A stretch of 64,000 bases of DNA. Origin: Streptomyces sp. ISL-94. GTDB lineage: Bacteria; Actinomycetota; Actinomycetes; Streptomycetales; Streptomycetaceae. Below the pieces are notes generated by a model, which saw nothing but the letters and a program-made list of their open reading frames with translations, had not been told where the DNA came from and ran no database searches. The DNA lies in NCBI RefSeq assembly GCF_018614075.1, contig NZ_JAGGOZ010000074.1:1-64000 (forward strand). The letters run 5' to 3'. This document shows positions 26,538-35,247 of the stretch, piece by piece. Position numbers and translations under genes: made by a program. Within the stretch, counting starts at the first letter, position 1. Each line of letters begins with the position of its first letter.

Positions 26538-28009
26538 TACTTTCTCGGGGGGCCGTCCAGACGGGTCGCGACCCACGCCCCCACCAGCGCCACGCAGGCC
26601 ATCGGCAGGAACACCACCAGGAAGGCCGCGGGGTGCGCGGCGCCGCCGCCCTCCGCCACCGTGTGCCCGGCCCCCACCGCCCCGCCGCCCAGCGCGGCGA
26701 AGGCCGCCCCGCCGGCCGCGAGCAGCACGACGTTGGCCAGCGCGTCGGAGATCTGCAGGGCGGCGGAGTTGGCGCCCGCCTCTTCCGGCGCGGACAGCTT
26801 CAGCAGCAGCACGCTCGTGGAGCCGATCACCAGCCCCATGCCGAGGCAGCCCACCGCCCAGGCGAGCGCGAGGGTCCACACGGGCACGGACTGGATCAGC
26901 ACCGCCGGGGCCACGGCGATCGCGAAGGCCACCATCACCATCCCGCCCACCATCAGCCGTTCCCGGTAGGGGTCCATCCGTCCCTTCGACTGCACCCACG
27001 AGCCGCCCGCCCACGTCAGCCCGCCCGCCGCGAGCGAGAAACCGGCCAGGGTGGGGCTGAGCCCCCGCTGGGTGACCAGCATGAGCGGCACGAAGCTCTC
27101 GGCCGCGATGAACGACCCGGCCGCGACCCCGCGCAGCAGCACCACGGACGGCAGCCCGCGCCGGGCGCGGTAGGTCCCGCGCGGCAGCAGCCCCCGCACG
27201 GCGGGCACGAGCAGCGCCGCGCCGGCGATGCCGGGCACCAGCGACAGCCACCGCGCGCCTGGTTCGGATGCAGTCTGGGCGGCGTACTGGAGCAGGCCGG
27301 CGCCGAGCGAGATCCCGAAGGCCAGCCGGATCCGCCGCCGGTCGAAGGCCGCGGGCGCCGCGCCGGTGTCCACCGGCCCGGAGGCCGTCCGCCGTATCGC
27401 GGGCAGCGCGACGACGAGCGGCACGACCACGAGGGCCGGTATCCCGAGGAACACCCACCGCCATCCGAGGTGCTCGGTCACGGTCCCCGCAGCCAGCGGC
27501 CCGACGATGGACGGCACCACCCAACTCGCGGCGAAGGCCGCCATGATCGCCGGCCGCAGCCGCTCCGGGTAGGCCCGGCTGACGACGACGTAGAGCGCGA
27601 CGATGACCAGCCCGCCGCCGAAGCCCTGCACGGCCCGCCCGAGCACGAACACCCACATGTCCCCGGCGGTCCCCGAGCCCACGAGCCCGGCGGCGAAGGC
27701 CCCGATCCCGCCGGTCAGCGGCCGCAGCGGCCCGTGCCGGTCGGCCCACTGCCCGGACAGGACCATGCCGAAGAGGCTGGTGGTGAAGTAGGCGGAGAAG
27801 GCGAAGGCGTAGAGCCCGATCCCCTCCAGCTCGCGAGCGGCGACGGGCATGGCCGTCCCCACGGCGGTGGCCTCGAAGGCAATGAGAAAGACAACGGAGA
27901 TGATCCCGAAGCTGAGCGTCCGGTACGCGGCCCCCATGATCCCGCCGGTCGGCGGGGCCGGGGTGACCGGGCCGGTCTTCTCGGGGGCACGGCGTTCAAG
28001 GGCACTCAT
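26537..28009 (-). CDS. MFS transporter
   Basis: A 490-residue major facilitator protein with about 14 hydrophobic segments. The loop 2-3 motif is SGQWADRHGPLRP, and GRAVQGFGGGL follows the EmrB/QacA (DHA2) pattern. This suggests multidrug export; the substrate is unknown. Start 28009 (MSALERR) has TACTCT 6 nt upstream, so it is probably leaderless; an ATG 14 codons earlier lacks support. It ends inside the Doc operon operator. Confidence 0.87.
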   Translation of the reverse strand: MSALERRAPEKTGPVTPAPPTGGIMGAAYRTLSFGIISVVFLIAFEATAVGTAMPVAARELEGIGLYAFAFSAYFTTSLFGMVLSGQWADRHGPLRPLTGGIGAFAAGLVGSGTAGDMWVFVLGRAVQGFGGGLVIVALYVVVSRAYPERLRPAIMAAFAASWVVPSIVGPLAAGTVTEHLGWRWVFLGIPALVVVPLVVALPAIRRTASGPVDTGAAPAAFDRRRIRLAFGISLGAGLLQYAAQTASEPGARWLSLVPGIAGAALLVPAVRGLLPRGTYRARRGLPSVVLLRGVAAGSFIAAESFVPLMLVTQRGLSPTLAGFSLAAGGLTWAGGSWVQSKGRMDPYRERLMVGGMVMVAFAIAVAPAVLIQSVPVWTLALAWAVGCLGMGLVIGSTSVLLLKLSAPEEAGANSAALQISDALANVVLLAAGGAAFAALGGGAVGAGHTVAEGGGAAHPAAFLVVFLPMACVALVGAWVATRLDGPPRK

Positions 28010-28180
28010 CGCCCCAGAGTAAGGCGCACAGCCGGTATTCACCCCTGTCAATTAGGCGGATCCCGCCTCCGCCCGAGGACCTACGACTGTGAACGCGGCA
28101 CGGCAGTCGTATGGCGGCACCCGCGCATCCCTTCCCCCACCCGGCGGGGGCTCGTACGGTCGTAGACGTCACCACCACAC

Positions 28181-28278
28181 AGCCGTGTGCCCGAGTGGTT
28201 GAGGGACTCGCCTGCACAGTGCCTAACAGCGGGCTCCGCCCGCGGGGAGTTACGCCGGTTCGATTCCGGTCACGGCTT
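28181..28278 (+). tRNA. Atypical class II tRNA-like gene, possible GCA (Cys) anticodon
   Basis: A perfect 7-bp acceptor stem (28181-28187 with 28271-28277) and a serine-type D arm (CCC 28190-28192, GGG 28203-28205). The T arm is 5 bp with loop TTCGATT (28259-28265). The middle is odd. In the usual register the seven-base anticodon loop is CTGCACA (28212-28218), giving GCA, and U73 follows at 28278; both are CysRS identity elements. The anticodon stem then pairs at only three positions. A long variable arm can form (TAAC with GTTA, plus GCGGGC with GCCCGC). An alternative fold pairs 28207-28211 with 28229-28233 and leaves a 17-nt loop. CCA is not encoded. Confidence 0.6.
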
Positions 28279-28284
28279 CGCGGC

Positions 28285-28319
28285 AGGCCGCTCAGGGGCA
28301 GCGCTCCCCTGAGCGGCCT
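28285..28319. terminator. Bidirectional terminator after the tRNA-like gene
   Basis: Perfect 14-bp inverted repeat (28285-28298 and 28306-28319, loop cagcgct), 7 nt past the tRNA-like gene and 33 nt past the stop of the convergent lipoprotein gene. Confidence 0.75.
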
Positions 28320-28352
28320 TCGCCACGTCCCCGGCCCGCCGGCCTCACGGCC

Positions 28353-29060
28353 TCACGCGGTCGGCGCGGCCTTCTCCTTGACCACCAGCTTGTCCGGCAG
28401 GCCGCCGTTGTCCTTGCAGCCGAGTTCCTTGGCCATGGCCAGGGCAGCTGAGTGGACGATGGCGAGGTTGGCCTCGCGCAGCTCAAGCTCGTTTGCCTCG
28501 GATCCGTTCGCCACGCTGACGCTCGCCGCGACCGGCACAGCCTTGTCGGGACCCGCGAGCTTGCTGCTGGCGCAGTCGAAGAACAGCTGCGCCTGACGCG
28601 AGATCGCCAGGGCGTTGCGGCCAAGGTCGTACTCCCAATAGTGGCCCTTGCCGCTCTCGCTGTTCTCGCCGGTCCGCTGCAGCTCGCTCTGGATCTCGAA
28701 GGTCACCGAAACCTTCCGCCGGTTCTTCTCGTCCAGTGGAGTGGCCCTGCAGGCTTGCCCGCCGAGCGAGCCGCCCGCCTTGGCGTAACCGCGGGCCAGT
28801 ACGCCAGCCACCCACGTGACGCCCGGGTTCTCCCCGTTCTCCGGCGGCGCGAAGACGGTGGCCTCAGTGACCTTCTCCAGGCCGCGGACCGCGTCGGGAC
28901 CGAGCATCCCCCCCGGACACACCTCTGCCGCGGACAGCTCGGCGGGCCCGCTGGGCTCGTCATCGTCCCCACCGCAGCCCACGAGCAGCGTTGCACCCAT
29001 GACCGCCAAGGCCAGTGCCCCGACACGTCGGCCAGCGGTTCCCGAACTCCCTGGAGTCAC
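28353..29060 (-). CDS. Putative lipoprotein at the end of the type VII-associated operon
   Basis: A 235-residue exported lipoprotein. The signal peptide ends in lipobox LLVGC (Cys about 29), followed by GGDDDEPSG. The rest is soluble with four more cysteines (VCPGG, QACRA, FFDCASS, LGCKD) that could form two disulfides. No known domain recognised. GTG start with GAGG about 8 nt upstream, 9 bp after the 777-residue gene, so it is the last gene of the operon. Confidence 0.75.
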   Translation of the reverse strand: MTPGSSGTAGRRVGALALAVMGATLLVGCGGDDDEPSGPAELSAAEVCPGGMLGPDAVRGLEKVTEATVFAPPENGENPGVTWVAGVLARGYAKAGGSLGGQACRATPLDEKNRRKVSVTFEIQSELQRTGENSESGKGHYWEYDLGRNALAISRQAQLFFDCASSKLAGPDKAVPVAASVSVANGSEANELELREANLAIVHSAALAMAKELGCKDNGGLPDKLVVKEKAAPTA

Positions 29061-29069
29061 CTTCGCACC

Positions 29070-31403
29070 TCACTTCTCCACGACGGGCTCGTTCCCGGTG
29101 TGCTGTTCGAGACCCCAGCCATAGTTGTAGCCGGTCAGGTTCGACTGCGTCAGCAGCTCATCGAACGGATCGTCCAGTGCCACAGGGTGATGCCTCAAGA
29201 ACTGCTTCACAGGCGAGCCGGACAACTCCGCGCCGTTCGTGTAGACACTCGCCTTGTCCTCGTGGGCTTGGCCCTCCACCTTCTCCTTCTTACGGTCCGC
29301 CTCGGCGTCCGACCAGTCCGAGATCAGGCCGCCCGCGACCTGCTCCAGCGCGCCACTGCCCGTGTCCACCGCAAGAGGCACGATGACCGCCGCGGCGCCA
29401 GCGGCCGCCGCCGTCGCAGGCAGGAAGGCAACACCCGCGGCGATCGCCGCCGTCGTACCGAACTCGATCCAGCCCGACCGCTTCTCCACGGCCTTCTCGT
29501 AGTCTTCAACCCACTTCTTGGCGTCGGCGTCAATCTGCTTGCCGCGGGACTCGTCCAGAATGCCCTGAAATTCACCGCCGGTACGGGCCGCCTCCATCAG
29601 AGCGCTCTGGTTGAGCTTGCCGTCGGGTCCCACCTGGGACTCGAGCATTGACGCCTGGAAGACCGACTCGGCTCGGGACATGGTGAGGTAGGAGTCGGGG
29701 TGCTGGCCAAGGCTGCTGAGGAACTTGAGGGTGTCGTCCCGCTCGAACTCCGCATGGCCTTCGCCCACGCCCGCGAACAAACTCCTCCCACCGTTCTCCC
29801 GCAAGCTGTGGTTCAGATCGTCAATGTATCCCGCGCCCATAGTCCCCAGGCTGTCCGCCAGGGACTCCTGGTTCTTCAGCAGCTCGGCGTCCCCGCCGTA
29901 CTTCGAGACGACCTCCTGCATGATGCGCGAAGAAACCTCGTCGCGCTCAAGCTTCGGCGACGGGTCGTCCCACGCGTGGCCGAGGGTCGCCGCCTCCAGC
30001 GCATGCCCGAGGGCGTCCGGCATGTACTGCTGGACCTTCTTCATGTCGTCCGGATTCGTGCTCTCCGTGTCGATCGTGAAGTCGTACTTCTCGTTGCCGA
30101 AGAAGTCGAGGTAGTTCTTGATCGGCTTCTTGTCCTCGCCCTTGCCCAGGTCGGCCGGGCCGGACTTCTCAGTACCGTCCTGGTTGTACGCGTGCGGCGT
30201 GCGCTCAGGGTCGAAGAACTCCTTCGCGGCGTCCGGGCTGTGCCCCATCGCCTCCAGGAAACTGACCACGGGGTCGTAGCCGGCGCCGTTGACACCGGAC
30301 GGGTTGAACAGGTTCTTGCCGAACCCGTTGATGTGCCGGGTCGAATTGAAGAAGTCCGGGTCCTTCGCGTGGATCTGCGTCGCGTGCTCGGCGATCGGGA
30401 CCAGGAACTTCGGGTCGTAGTTTCCGTACCGCATGATGCCGCCGAGCAACTGGTACCCGTACGGCGGGTTCTGGTCGTACTTGGCAAGCGGGATGTGCTG
30501 CGTGCCGAGCTTGCGCAGCTCCTGCGCGTAGGAGTCCGGCAGATGGGGCTCGCTCTTCGAGCTGGTGGCCGTCGCCAGGTTGAGGCCCAGGTTCTTCTGC
30601 AGCTCCTGGACATCCTTGAGCCGCTGCTCGTCGAGCTTGGAGTAGTCGTAGGTGTCGGTCGACATGTACCCGAAGAACTCGAGCGCCCCCTTGGGGCCGA
30701 GCTTCTCGTAGAAGTTCTTCGAGAACTCCGGGACCTTCGCGTTGTCCGCCAGCAGCTCGTTGAGCTCCACGAGCTCGTCGTGGCTCAGCTCCCGCCCCTT
30801 CTTCGCGAGGTCGGCGGCACGGCCCGCCTGCTCGGCATCGAGGCTGCCGTACTTCGGTGCGCTGAAGTCATGCCCGTCGGTGACGTTGGCGCCGAGCATC
30901 CGGGCCAGCGATTGGTCGACGTCGTCGCAGTTGTCGATGATGGCGTCGATCTTCTGCTGCCACAGCCCCCGGTTCTCCCGCACGGCCTGCTGGTAGTCGG
31001 GGTCGTGACGGGCCGCGTTCCGCTCACCCTCGGTCGCCGGCGGAATGGCGGAGACCCGCCCGGACGCGTCGACCTGGAAGCCGGCCGCGGGAGCCTCCTC
31101 CGTAGCGATCTTCTTTAACTGTTCCTTGAACGACTTGAAGACGGCGAGGCCCTCGGTCAGGGCCTTGTGGACGCCCTTGGCCGCCTTGGCGGCGTCCTCG
31201 AACTCCTTGGCCGTCTTGTCGACGAACCCCCGCGCCACGCCCGCGGTGACCCCGCTCCACTCGGCCTTGTCGGACTTGGCTTTCATGCCGTTGCGAGCGG
31301 CCTCGGCCATCTCGTCCAGCTTGCCGGCCATCGCCGTCCAGTCAGTGACCGCCGTCTGGAGCTTGTCCAGGGGTGCGTTCAGCACGTTCTCGTACGTCAG
31401 CAT
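29070..31403 (-). CDS. Large type VII secretion-associated protein
   Basis: A 777-residue protein. The first 100 residues are helical and contain a W-x-G turn (AEWSGVTAG), like WXG100 proteins. A long middle region without recognised catalytic motifs follows (LPDSYAQELRKLG, NGFGKNLFNPSG). Near the C-terminus there is a hydrophobic Ala-rich segment (about 670-705), then a charged tail. It resembles DUF6571-type proteins common beside actinobacterial type VII loci. It could be a secreted effector or wall-spanning structural protein. 12 bp after the 141-residue gene. Confidence 0.7.
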   Translation of the reverse strand: MLTYENVLNAPLDKLQTAVTDWTAMAGKLDEMAEAARNGMKAKSDKAEWSGVTAGVARGFVDKTAKEFEDAAKAAKGVHKALTEGLAVFKSFKEQLKKIATEEAPAAGFQVDASGRVSAIPPATEGERNAARHDPDYQQAVRENRGLWQQKIDAIIDNCDDVDQSLARMLGANVTDGHDFSAPKYGSLDAEQAGRAADLAKKGRELSHDELVELNELLADNAKVPEFSKNFYEKLGPKGALEFFGYMSTDTYDYSKLDEQRLKDVQELQKNLGLNLATATSSKSEPHLPDSYAQELRKLGTQHIPLAKYDQNPPYGYQLLGGIMRYGNYDPKFLVPIAEHATQIHAKDPDFFNSTRHINGFGKNLFNPSGVNGAGYDPVVSFLEAMGHSPDAAKEFFDPERTPHAYNQDGTEKSGPADLGKGEDKKPIKNYLDFFGNEKYDFTIDTESTNPDDMKKVQQYMPDALGHALEAATLGHAWDDPSPKLERDEVSSRIMQEVVSKYGGDAELLKNQESLADSLGTMGAGYIDDLNHSLRENGGRSLFAGVGEGHAEFERDDTLKFLSSLGQHPDSYLTMSRAESVFQASMLESQVGPDGKLNQSALMEAARTGGEFQGILDESRGKQIDADAKKWVEDYEKAVEKRSGWIEFGTTAAIAAGVAFLPATAAAAGAAAVIVPLAVDTGSGALEQVAGGLISDWSDAEADRKKEKVEGQAHEDKASVYTNGAELSGSPVKQFLRHHPVALDDPFDELLTQSNLTGYNYGWGLEQHTGNEPVVEK

Positions 31404-31415
31404 GTCGGCGGGCCC

Positions 31416-31841
31416 CTACTTCAGGTACTTGTCGATCGCGGACGCGGTGAAGTCTGCGTGGAGCTGCTGCTCGTCCTTGGCGTGGGAGGTGAGGGAGTAG
31501 TTCAGGCCGTTGGAAATGTTGGCGCAGGCGGCCACGAGGGTCTTCACCTGGGTCTCCCAGGTGGTGTTGACCTTGAGGAGCGCCGCCCCGCTGGCGAAGT
31601 TCTCCTTCGTGAGCGCGCCTGCGGCTTCGGTGGTGGAGGTGGCGGCGTGCTTGCCGTCGGTCTGGAGGCGGGTGTGGAGCTTGTACGCCTCGGAGCCGAC
31701 GGCACCGATGTGGTCCTGGTTGAGTTCGAGGTCGCCGCCACCGCCACCCCCGCCCGGATCGGCGGGGACCTGGTTAAGCCGCATGGAGACATTGGCGGTG
31801 GCCGTGGCGCGAGCCGCCGACCATTCCTCGTCGAACGACAT
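31416..31841 (-). CDS. Small helical type VII-associated protein
   Basis: A 141-residue protein, mainly helical, with a poly-Gly stretch near residue 30. Size and helix content fit an ESX secretion-associated partner of the following 777-residue protein. No W-x-G motif is obvious and function is unproven. Confidence 0.7.
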   Translation of the reverse strand: MSFDEEWSAARATATANVSMRLNQVPADPGGGGGGGDLELNQDHIGAVGSEAYKLHTRLQTDGKHAATSTTEAAGALTKENFASGAALLKVNTTWETQVKTLVAACANISNGLNYSLTSHAKDEQQLHADFTASAIDKYLK

Positions 31842-31902
31842 CGCGTGAACTCCCGTGTCAGGTCGGGTCCGTCAGGCAGGTCAGTCAGGTCGTACAGGTC
31901 AG

Positions 31903-33072
31903 TCAGCGGTTGCGGCGCACCACGACTACGGTCACGGCTCCGCCGATGAGCACGCAGGCTCCCAGGCCGAGGGCGATCCAAGGCAGGGAACTGCCGCTCT
32001 TCTTCTCCTCCGCCTGCGGTGCCGGCTTGGACGCCGCCGAGTCGGGAGCCTTGCCGTCGGGGGAAGCCGAGGGCTTCTTGGCTGCGTCCGCCGCCGCCAG
32101 GTCGGGCAGGGGGTAGACGTCCGCCGGACCGGGGTCGCCGGGCGTCTGCAGCGCGAGGCGGGGCCGGACCACGCCGTAGCCGACGAAGTCGTTGCGCTGA
32201 GAGCCGTCAAAGGGCTTGCCGGCGGTGTTCAGGAGAACGCGGAGGACCTGGTTGTTGGTCCAGTCGGGGTGGGCGGACCAGAGGAGGGCGGCGGAGGCGG
32301 AGGCGAGGGCGGAGGCGTCACTGGTGCCGGAGGTCTTGCACAGCCCCGTCTTGCCCGTGCAAGCCGTGACGATGTCGATGCCAGGCGCGGCCATGTCCAC
32401 CTGGGGACCGTGCTGCGACTCCTTGGTCGGCTCGCCACTGGGATCCACTGCGCCTACGCCGACCACCCCAGGGGTCGCACCCGGGTACTCGACCTTGTTG
32501 AGCGTGTCCCCAGAATTTCCCACGGCGGCGAAGATCAGCTTGCCCTTCGAGAGCGCATATTTCACCGCTTCGGCCCGCGCCAGATCATCTTCGGGCTTGC
32601 CGTCGATACCCAGGGAGATATTAATGACCTTGGCATCCGATTCTGCCGCATACCGAATGGCAGCGACCCACGACGGGGTTGCCATTTCAGTGTTAGAAAC
32701 GCGGAGTGGGAGAATCTTGGCGCCAGGTGCGAGTCCGTAGCTACCGTCGCCACTCGGATGTTTTCCCGTTCCGGCGATCATGGCTGCTATGCCTGTGCCG
32801 TGAGTGCTGTTGTCAGCATGTCCGTCGCCACCTTGCGACGTGAAATCCTTGCCAGAGACAACCTGGCCTTCTAGTTCGGGAATTTCCTTGATTCCATCGT
32901 CGATTACCGCGACGGTAACGCCCTTCCCCTTGCTGATTTTCCAAATCTCGTCAGCCTTCATGGCGTCGAGATGCCATTGCTGCGATCGAATGGTCTCCGC
33001 GTGGGCCGGGGTCGCGGCGACCCCGGCCAGCAGCAGACCCACCAGGGCCGAGGTCGCCTTACGCATGCGCAT
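31903..33072 (-). CDS. Mycosin-like subtilisin of type VII secretion
   Basis: A 389-residue S8 serine protease. The signal peptide ends TPAHA. The catalytic domain has D58 (AVIDDGI), H91 (STHGTGIAAMIAG) and S251 (SGTSDASALAS). A Pro/Ala-rich linker and a C-terminal transmembrane helix (WIALGLGACVLIGGAVTVVV) follow, with a short basic cytoplasmic end. This is the MycP layout. Mycosins are needed for type VII systems and trim substrates. No EccB/C/D/E gene lies in the window. Start ATG 33072 is preferred over a TTG three codons upstream and a second ATG two codons later. Third-position G/C bias is lower than in neighbours (about 32500-32950), a hint of transfer. Confidence 0.87.
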   Translation of the reverse strand: MRMRKATSALVGLLLAGVAATPAHAETIRSQQWHLDAMKADEIWKISKGKGVTVAVIDDGIKEIPELEGQVVSGKDFTSQGGDGHADNSTHGTGIAAMIAGTGKHPSGDGSYGLAPGAKILPLRVSNTEMATPSWVAAIRYAAESDAKVINISLGIDGKPEDDLARAEAVKYALSKGKLIFAAVGNSGDTLNKVEYPGATPGVVGVGAVDPSGEPTKESQHGPQVDMAAPGIDIVTACTGKTGLCKTSGTSDASALASASAALLWSAHPDWTNNQVLRVLLNTAGKPFDGSQRNDFVGYGVVRPRLALQTPGDPGPADVYPLPDLAAADAAKKPSASPDGKAPDSAASKPAPQAEEKKSGSSLPWIALGLGACVLIGGAVTVVVVRRNR

Positions 33073-33093
33073 CCCGTGCAACGTCCGTTCTGC

Positions 33094-34536
33094 TCAGTCG
33101 ATCACCGGCGGAGCAACACGACGGTTGCCCTGCCAGGTCTCTTCGTCTTCAACCAGGTAGTCGGGGCGTTCGCCCCCCTGGTCGTCCCGTCGCTTACCCG
33201 GAGTGTGCGCGCCCGCGCCAACAGCGCCGTTTCGCACCAGTCCCGAGCCGCCCTGGGTGAACGGCTGGCCGCCCGCGACCGGGCGACCGGCTGCAGACTG
33301 ACGCCCACCGACGCTGCCTCCCGGCTCCGAGGCCAGCCGACGGCCTGCCGACGCTCTGCCCGCGCCGCCGTGAGCGCCACCGCCCATGCCGCCACCCATG
33401 CCGCCTATGCCACGGCCAGCCTGAGCACCTTCGCCGATGACCGTGCCACGCGGGATGCCCGAGCTGGGACCGTTGGACTTCATCGGACGACCGCCCATGA
33501 TGCCGCTGTCACGCGGGGGCATGCCCGGCGGCATACCGCCGACCTTGCCACCCGGATGACCGGGACCCGTCAGAGTCGGGTACGGGCCAAGGCCGTGGCC
33601 TGGGCCCGTACCGAGCCCCTTCACGCGGCCTACCGGCGGGAGACCCATAGGAGGGACGAACGGGCCGGGGGTGGGACCGACGGGGCCGGGGCCCGTGGGC
33701 AGCGGCACACCTGGCGTGGTCGTCATCGGCGGCACAGTCCGATCCGGGAGCGTGCCAACGGAGTCGAGGCCCACGTCCACATTACGGTCCGGGATCCCCG
33801 GCATGGACACCGACGGGACCGTGTTGTCCGGCTGCGGCTGGTGCCCAGGCACCCACCCGGGCTCGCTCGAAGACGCACCACTGCCCGAGCTCGACGGCGT
33901 GTACGAGGAACCGGCCGAGCTAACTCCCCCACCGGACCCTCCCCCGGGCCTCGCCATGTCCTGCTCTCCATAGCGCTCCGGTACGAGCACCGGCGGCGGC
34001 GGCGGAAACGTCGGGATCTTCGCATCCCCCATATGCTGGGAGGACTTCTCGTACGACCCGGCCAGCTTGGTCATCGCGTCCACGGCCCGCGCGTGGTCTC
34101 CGCTCAGCTTCGACCACGCCTCCTGGCCCAGCTTCACCGCATCCGGGTCGTTGTGGTATTCGCGGGACGTCGCGAGGTTCTGCTTGAGGGTCGCCTCCGT
34201 AGACGCGTCGTACTTGGGCATGTTGCCCGCGCCGTAGTCGGTCGGCTTGACCTCGCGCATGATCTGGGCGGACTCCGCCATGTACTTGCCGCCAGTGGCG
34301 CTGTACTCGGCCAGCACCAGCGTGGCGCTGCCCGTCTGGTTCACCCAGTTCTGGAAGGCCTCGGCCGCTTCGCCCTCCCAGCCCTTGACCTTGTGGTCCT
34401 TGAGCTTATTTCCGATCTCTTCGATCGTCTTGGCGGCATTGGTGAGCTGCGTTGCGCAGTCATGGGCCTTGTCCGGGTCCATCGCAGCGACCATGGCGTA
34501 CAGCTGCGCGTGTGTGTAGCCCTCAAATTCACTCAT
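33094..34536 (-). CDS. WXG-domain protein with Gly/Pro-rich C-terminus
   Basis: A 480-residue protein. Residues 1-180 are helical with a W-x-G motif (VKGWEGEAAEAFQNW, about 49-63), like a PPE/WXG100-type type VII substrate. Residues 190-470 are low-complexity Pro/Gly/Ser. The C-terminus ends in a charged PDYLVEDEETWQGNRRVAPP stretch seen in similar Streptomyces proteins. The start overlaps the previous stop by 8 bp. Probably a secreted or wall-associated substrate; its partner may be the 182-residue protein. Confidence 0.78.
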   Translation of the reverse strand: MSEFEGYTHAQLYAMVAAMDPDKAHDCATQLTNAAKTIEEIGNKLKDHKVKGWEGEAAEAFQNWVNQTGSATLVLAEYSATGGKYMAESAQIMREVKPTDYGAGNMPKYDASTEATLKQNLATSREYHNDPDAVKLGQEAWSKLSGDHARAVDAMTKLAGSYEKSSQHMGDAKIPTFPPPPPVLVPERYGEQDMARPGGGSGGGVSSAGSSYTPSSSGSGASSSEPGWVPGHQPQPDNTVPSVSMPGIPDRNVDVGLDSVGTLPDRTVPPMTTTPGVPLPTGPGPVGPTPGPFVPPMGLPPVGRVKGLGTGPGHGLGPYPTLTGPGHPGGKVGGMPPGMPPRDSGIMGGRPMKSNGPSSGIPRGTVIGEGAQAGRGIGGMGGGMGGGAHGGAGRASAGRRLASEPGGSVGGRQSAAGRPVAGGQPFTQGGSGLVRNGAVGAGAHTPGKRRDDQGGERPDYLVEDEETWQGNRRVAPPVID

Positions 34537-35077
34537 CGAGAGCACCGCCCTTCTTCGTCCCCTTCGGCTGCGACGTGTTCGGCGCGGCTGACTGTCCGCC
34601 ATCGGCCATCTTGTCCGCGTACGGGTCAAGCTTCGGGATGTACAGGTCATGGGCCTGCTTGGCAAGGAGGGCCATGCGCCGCTTCGTCTCCTCGTCCACC
34701 TCGCTGTAGCCGCCCCCCGCAGACTGGATGGCGATGCCGAGAGCCTCGATCTGCACCGCCAGCCCCTTCGACAGCTTCTGCAACTCCGTATGGACGGTGG
34801 TGTACGCGTTGTAAAGCTTCTCGGCCTGAGTGAAGTCCTTGCCCAGGGCACCCTTCGGCAGCGTGCCGTCGGCCAGCTTCCCGTGGTGCGCCGGGGAGTC
34901 CTGAAGCGTCGTCAGGAGCCCGTCGACCAGCTTCTGATAGGCCTTCAAGTCGTCGTACTGAACCTTCAGCGCCGCAGCGGCCGCCCCGTAGACAGCGCCT
35001 GCGAGCGCGCCCATCGGACCCGCCAGCCCCAGCGCGAGGCTCGCTCCCACCAGGCTCGCCCCGTTGTCCTCTGCCAC
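34529..35077 (-). CDS. Helical type VII-associated protein with YxxxD motif
   Basis: A 182-residue protein. A Gly/Ala-rich hydrophobic N-terminus (about 6-35) is followed by two long helices and a polar tail. It contains YSEVD, matching the YxxxD/E type VII export signal. GTG 35077 is chosen because GGGGAGG lies 5 nt upstream. First gene of the six-gene operon. Confidence 0.75.
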   Translation of the reverse strand: MAEDNGASLVGASLALGLAGPMGALAGAVYGAAAAALKVQYDDLKAYQKLVDGLLTTLQDSPAHHGKLADGTLPKGALGKDFTQAEKLYNAYTTVHTELQKLSKGLAVQIEALGIAIQSAGGGYSEVDEETKRRMALLAKQAHDLYIPKLDPYADKMADGGQSAAPNTSQPKGTKKGGALDE

Positions 35078-35184
35078 GTTGGCCTCCCCGTCTCCCCGTA
35101 GTACCGGCGCGCAAGCACCGCTACCGTCCCCGTTCGCACCCGTTCGCACGAGTTCGCGCGCACACGTGCGCACTCTCACCGATC

Positions 35185-35233
35185 ACTCTAGCGACCGGCG
35201 CCGACAGTCCCAAGTCCGGTGTTGCACGTGCAA
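35185..35233 (-). promoter_or_regulatory. Promoter and palindrome upstream of the type VII-associated operon
   Basis: -10 TAGAGT (35185-35190), 17-bp spacer, -35 TTGGGA (35208-35213). Eight bp further upstream is the perfect palindrome TTGCACGTGCAA (35222-35233), placed like an activator site. The start codon is about 100 nt downstream. Confidence 0.5.
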
Positions 35234-35247
35234 TGCGGGTCACATGG

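Noticed and set aside
28181..28278. Ordinary tRNA-Ser (GCT)
   Set aside because: The D arm is serine-like, but the loop reads CTGCACA rather than CTGCTAA and the expected 3' half of the anticodon stem is missing.
28181..35233. Integrated element with att sites at the tRNA
   Set aside because: No integrase, excisionase or direct repeat of the tRNA 3' end was found on the far side.
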